NCBI GenBank assembly: GCA_009746045.1
Contig: RPFO01000584.1
Location: forward strand, 1,515,343 to 1,548,842
Direction of reading: 5' to 3'
DNA from: Mesostigma viride
Lineage: Eukaryota; Streptophyta; Mesostigmatophyceae; Mesostigmatales; Mesostigmataceae
Length of the DNA stretch: 33,500 nt
The notes beneath the pieces were generated by a model. It was not told the origin of the DNA, searched no databases, and worked only from the letters and a program-made list of their open reading frames with translations. Numbering within the stretch: the first letter of the stretch is position 1; each line of letters begins with the position of its first letter. Positions 29,851 to 33,500 of this stretch are shown piece after piece. The position numbers and the translations under genes are program-made.

Positions 29851-32800
29851 ATGGACTCGCATTTACCAAGGAGCCAGTCGGTAGACGCCAGCTTGGCCCA
29901 AAGGGCTCAGCCTTGGAACCCTCATCTTAATTTGAGCGGCGCTGCCATTTCTGGTGGAGGAACAGCTGCAGGCGATGATGAAAGGCTCGTGCCTACTATT
30001 CTGCTGCCAAACCAAAGCGCCGATGTCTCCCATTTCGCCATCGACATAGGAGGTGACTGTAGCCGTGTTGTGCCGTTTAACGGTGTAGTCGTTTGGCTTT
30101 CCCATCCACATTTGATCCTTAATCACTACACCTTAAAATTACACGCATATAGGTGCCATATGTTACTCATTACTGATCTATTTTTATCAGCAGTCACTTG
30201 GCTTTTTTTTCACAAAGATCATTCCTTTTGCACGTCCAATAAGGCTGCTTGGTTGTTGATCTATGTTGTTTCCGACAGACCCTCTGCATCTGGATGCAAC
30301 GTTTGGCTGGCATGACAGCTCCATCGATGCTGTGCATTGGCGCGTGCTTGCTCATGGAAGCGCTGTGCATTTCATCCCGTGCCTGCATGCCTTGATTTCG
30401 GCAGGCTCTCTCATCAAGCTCGTCTACTTCTCCCGTGCACTGTCGGATCCCATGAGGCTAGCAACGGTGGGAGGCCTACGGTCACCCTATCCTAAGGGGG
30501 GCGTATCCTCGCCTCCGCTGGGCAAGCACAGAGAGAAGCGAGACTCGGTCGGGATGGATGGAGCAGCAGGTACGTCACGCAGGGCATACCTCTGCTTCGG
30601 CGTGAAACTCTAATGGGGGAACAACAGCATGGATGGAGGACGCAGGTGTGTTTTCCGTTTCTTCCACTTCCAAATTAAACAATTGCTTTGCATTGGATTG
30701 CTGGGGATTGGCTGATTGCATCATCATGAGCGTACTCATGCCATGTTGCGTCAACGACTTTAAATCAAACCTGCTTGCTCAAACATGCACCCTTTTTCGT
30801 GTTGCACGATGCCACTAGCAAGGTGGAAAACCTGCACCACCTAGCCTTGCCTTTGTGTGTAAATTCGCCTGATTCCCCTCATGTCTGCGCATGAGGCCTT
30901 GTGTTGCTATGCCAATTTGGCCTGCGTGGTCATAGGATGTTGTGTAGTGTGCGTCGGTACTGACGTGAGCTTTCGTGCGACAATCATTAATATTTATTGC
31001 CATCATTATTGCTGTTTTTTCTCGGGTGGTCTGCAGACGCGGAGGGCGCGGCCGGTCTGAGTGGCGGCAGGCTCCACTTTGTCAAGTTCGAGACGGCCAA
31101 GTTGCAGGAGTTCATTGACTTTGTCTTCTCGAAGAAGCTCCACCTGTGCAGGTGATTGGGGATCTATGTCCCTGCCTCTGCCCCCTTTCCACTCCTGCTC
31201 TCCACAGGGGCGGCTCTTTTTTTTATCTGTCGTTTTCTTGTCATGCTTCAATGGTACGAGTCGTCTGCGTATCGCAGTGGAAAGGTTCTGGCAGCGCCCA
31301 TGGGCGTGATATCTTTGTTTGGCTGTCGTCCAGGAAAAAGCCCACCTTCGCAGTGTGCAGTAGTGTTGCTCTGAGCGTCAGGCACTAGGGTTTCATGCCA
31401 CACAGCAAGGGGGGTGCACATAGCCATGCGGTCATGACGAGGGCTTGCAGCGCTTAGTCAGGGGGATGAGCTGCTCAAGCTTGCCACACTGCGGATGCGA
31501 CATCTGGCGTTGCTGCTGGTAGCATGCACCTCTGGTCAGCCTGGATTAGCATGGAAGGAACACAGTGATCCGGGCGCCTCCCTAGCCTGCCTCAAGCTAC
31601 GGCCGCATCGTCTAGCCTGCCTTCATACTGTAGCGCACGCGAGTAAGGTGCCTTGGGGAGGAGCCACGTGCGGCTGTGGCACCCAGGCCTTTGTACATCA
31701 CAACTCCCAAGCATACAACTCCATGGCAGGTCGGCTGGGCTGGTGGATTGTGCTAATCAAACATTTTAAGATCCTGTCCCGCCGCATGAACGTGCCAGGG
31801 CGCTGGGGGACGCGGTGGAGGAGTCCTTGTGGGGCTATGGCGAAGGGGAAGGCGTGCGTGTCAAGGTAAGGCGCATGCCTCGCCTGCGCACACACGTGGC
31901 CGTACGGCTGGCAGCGGCACCATGTGTTGGGCCCGCGGGGATGAGCGCGACGGGGAGGTGCTGGGGTTGAGGACGACTGATGCGTGCCAGGCTAATCGAT
32001 GCTTGCAAATCTCCACAATTGTTGAGTATTACGCCTCCATGAGTATTATGCCTCGGTGCTGTGCATTCAGAGGATATTTTGCGCAGTCGTCTGCATTTGA
32101 CGTCGTGAAAGTCTGCCAGTATTATCTTGCTATTTATGCCATGTTTGAATAGGTACTACCTCGCTGATTCTTACATTCATGGCTAGCTTTTATGTCCCTC
32201 CCGGCCAAAGCAAGCGATTATGGATCCAAGTAGCCCATAGTACTTTTGCATGCTTTTTCGTTTTTCGGTGCGGGCATAAGGTGCCTGCCTCATTGGCATG
32301 TGCGCGTGGTGATCTCTTTCGGTTCTTTTCATATTGTGGCAGGATCAATGTCTTTTGGATATGCCCATTGTGGCCCTCGTCCCCATTCCCATGGAGTTAG
32401 ATTACTGACACGCTTATGGCTGACTGCTCAAGCCTGGATGGTTCCATTCAGATGTCTCATTTAAGTCTATTTTCTCGAGTAAGGCAAATTGAGGGCAGTG
32501 CCGTATGGTTTAGCATTTTTCTTTGACCATGGCACCACCTGGTGGACTCCTGGGTAAATTTCTGACATTGTTTGGGCCTCTTCCTTTTTCGATGATGGCT
32601 GCCGCTGCAGGCAACGGGCGGTGGAGCCTACAAGTATGCGGATGTAAGTGCCAGGACATCAGTCGTGATGACTGTGAGACAGTTGTGTAAAGTTCCCGTC
32701 TCTGGTTGCGTATCGTGGTTTTTTCCCCACCGAGTAAGCTATCCTTGGGAGTTTTGCAATGTGTGGGGTTATGACACGTTTGATGGAATCCAGGCTAATT

Positions 32801-33460
32801 GGGCTAGGTGGGAAAAGCATAGAGCAGCTGAAATAGATACGGGCTGTATTCGAGGTCAGGGAAACAAACGATTGGGAAGGCACTCGCAAACAATAAAAAG
32901 GTGTGTTGCATCTTCCATGTGCCGTTGAAGCCCGTAGCGTGATCCGTTATGGCTTCCATTTGCACGTGCTCCCATCCCACGGCACAAGCATGATGTCACG
33001 TCACTGACGCGATCGCTGTTCAATATGTATCTATGAAACGTAAGAGATACTTTGCAAGTGCCAAGCAGCACGTCAACCTGGCGTTGGGGGGACCGGGGCC
33101 TGTTCTTTCCCCAGTCTAGTACCCATGGCCTCCAACAAACAAGCCAACAAATGCCTTGCTGGCTCCCCCTTAGACGTCTCCGACGCGAGTGGCTGCATGC
33201 ATCTAGGTCTCGCCGGCATGCATTCTTGTCAGCTGTTCACCAGATTTTTGTTGCTACGGAATCCGCGTATCGCCCCTAAGGAATGTTCTCATGCCAACTC
33301 TGGGCATTGTGCCCATGCCCCCACGCACCCATGCATTCCCTGCAACGCATGGCATGGCCCCTATGCCGGCGCCCAGATCCTCAAGGAGAAGCTCCACCTG
33401 ACGCTCGACAAGGTCGACGAGATGTCCTGCCTCGTCTCCGGCGCCAACTTTCTGCTCAAG
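29851..33460 (+). CDS. Pantothenate kinase, eukaryotic type, 5' part (continues past window)
   Basis: Phosphorylates pantothenate with ATP, the first committed step of coenzyme A synthesis. Exons: 29851-30052, 30405-30569, an optional 18-base exon 30628-30645, 31037-31151, 31799-31865, 32611-32643, 33377-33460. All boundaries are GT-AG and phases close (222 or 228 codons so far); the last donor is at 33461. The protein opens with a Ser/Gly-rich leader, then LLPNQSADVSHFAIDIGG joined to SLIKLVYFSR: the acidic, glycine-rich ATP-phosphate loop of the family. GGRLHFVKFETAKLQEFIDF follows, then VKATGGGAYKYAD (nucleotide-site motif) and LDKVDEMSCLVSGANFLLK, all closely matching plant and animal enzymes. 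An insert after the first loop (residues about 80-120, Pro/Gly/Arg-rich) is longer than usual. The remaining kinase domain should lie to the right. The ATG is the only sensible start in this frame. Confidence 0.95.
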
Positions 33461-33500
33461 GTATTCACGAGTATATAGCGTCCTCTCTCTCTTCTCTCTC

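Overview
The window is nuclear DNA from a eukaryote, most likely a green alga of the Chlamydomonas/Dunaliella type. The evidence is GC-rich exons ending in C or G at most third positions, separated by long, repeat-filled GT-AG introns; a TGTAA motif about 50 bases after one stop codon (the usual chlorophyte poly(A) signal); and degenerate L1-type retrotransposon pieces. The lineage is inferred from these features and was not tested by any search.

Layout. 1-6300 is a graveyard of non-LTR retrotransposon fragments: three decayed copies of an L1-type ORF1, two copies of a pol C-terminal region in opposite orientations, short 3' stem-loops followed by TTAA repeats, and a 10-bp tandem array. 6478-15427 (minus) is a complete eight-exon gene for an OSCA/CSC1/TMEM63-type mechanosensitive or osmosensitive cation channel of 822 residues; every splice phase closes. 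15428-17592 is intergenic and holds one more short retro-insert. 17593-28384 (minus) carries ten phase-consistent exons of a coiled-coil protein (at least 631 residues) that I do not recognise; its 5' end is unresolved. 28376-28627 (plus) is an 84-codon frame with bacterial-looking codon use. 29851-33460 (plus) is the first two thirds or so of a eukaryotic (type II) pantothenate kinase gene, which runs off the right edge.

The most striking property is that most long introns of the two minus-strand genes hold their own private tandem array: units of 57, 22, 5 and 33 bp in the channel gene, and 31, 69, 35, about 18 and 2 bp in the coiled-coil gene. Several unit lengths are multiples of three, which creates long open frames of up to about 600 codons on both strands that are not genes. 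The 69-bp array starts exactly at a splice donor and repeats that donor motif about 29 times.

The three genes do not form an obvious pathway: one is an ion channel, one is the committing enzyme of coenzyme A synthesis, and one is unknown. I found no defence system, CRISPR array or biosynthetic cluster.
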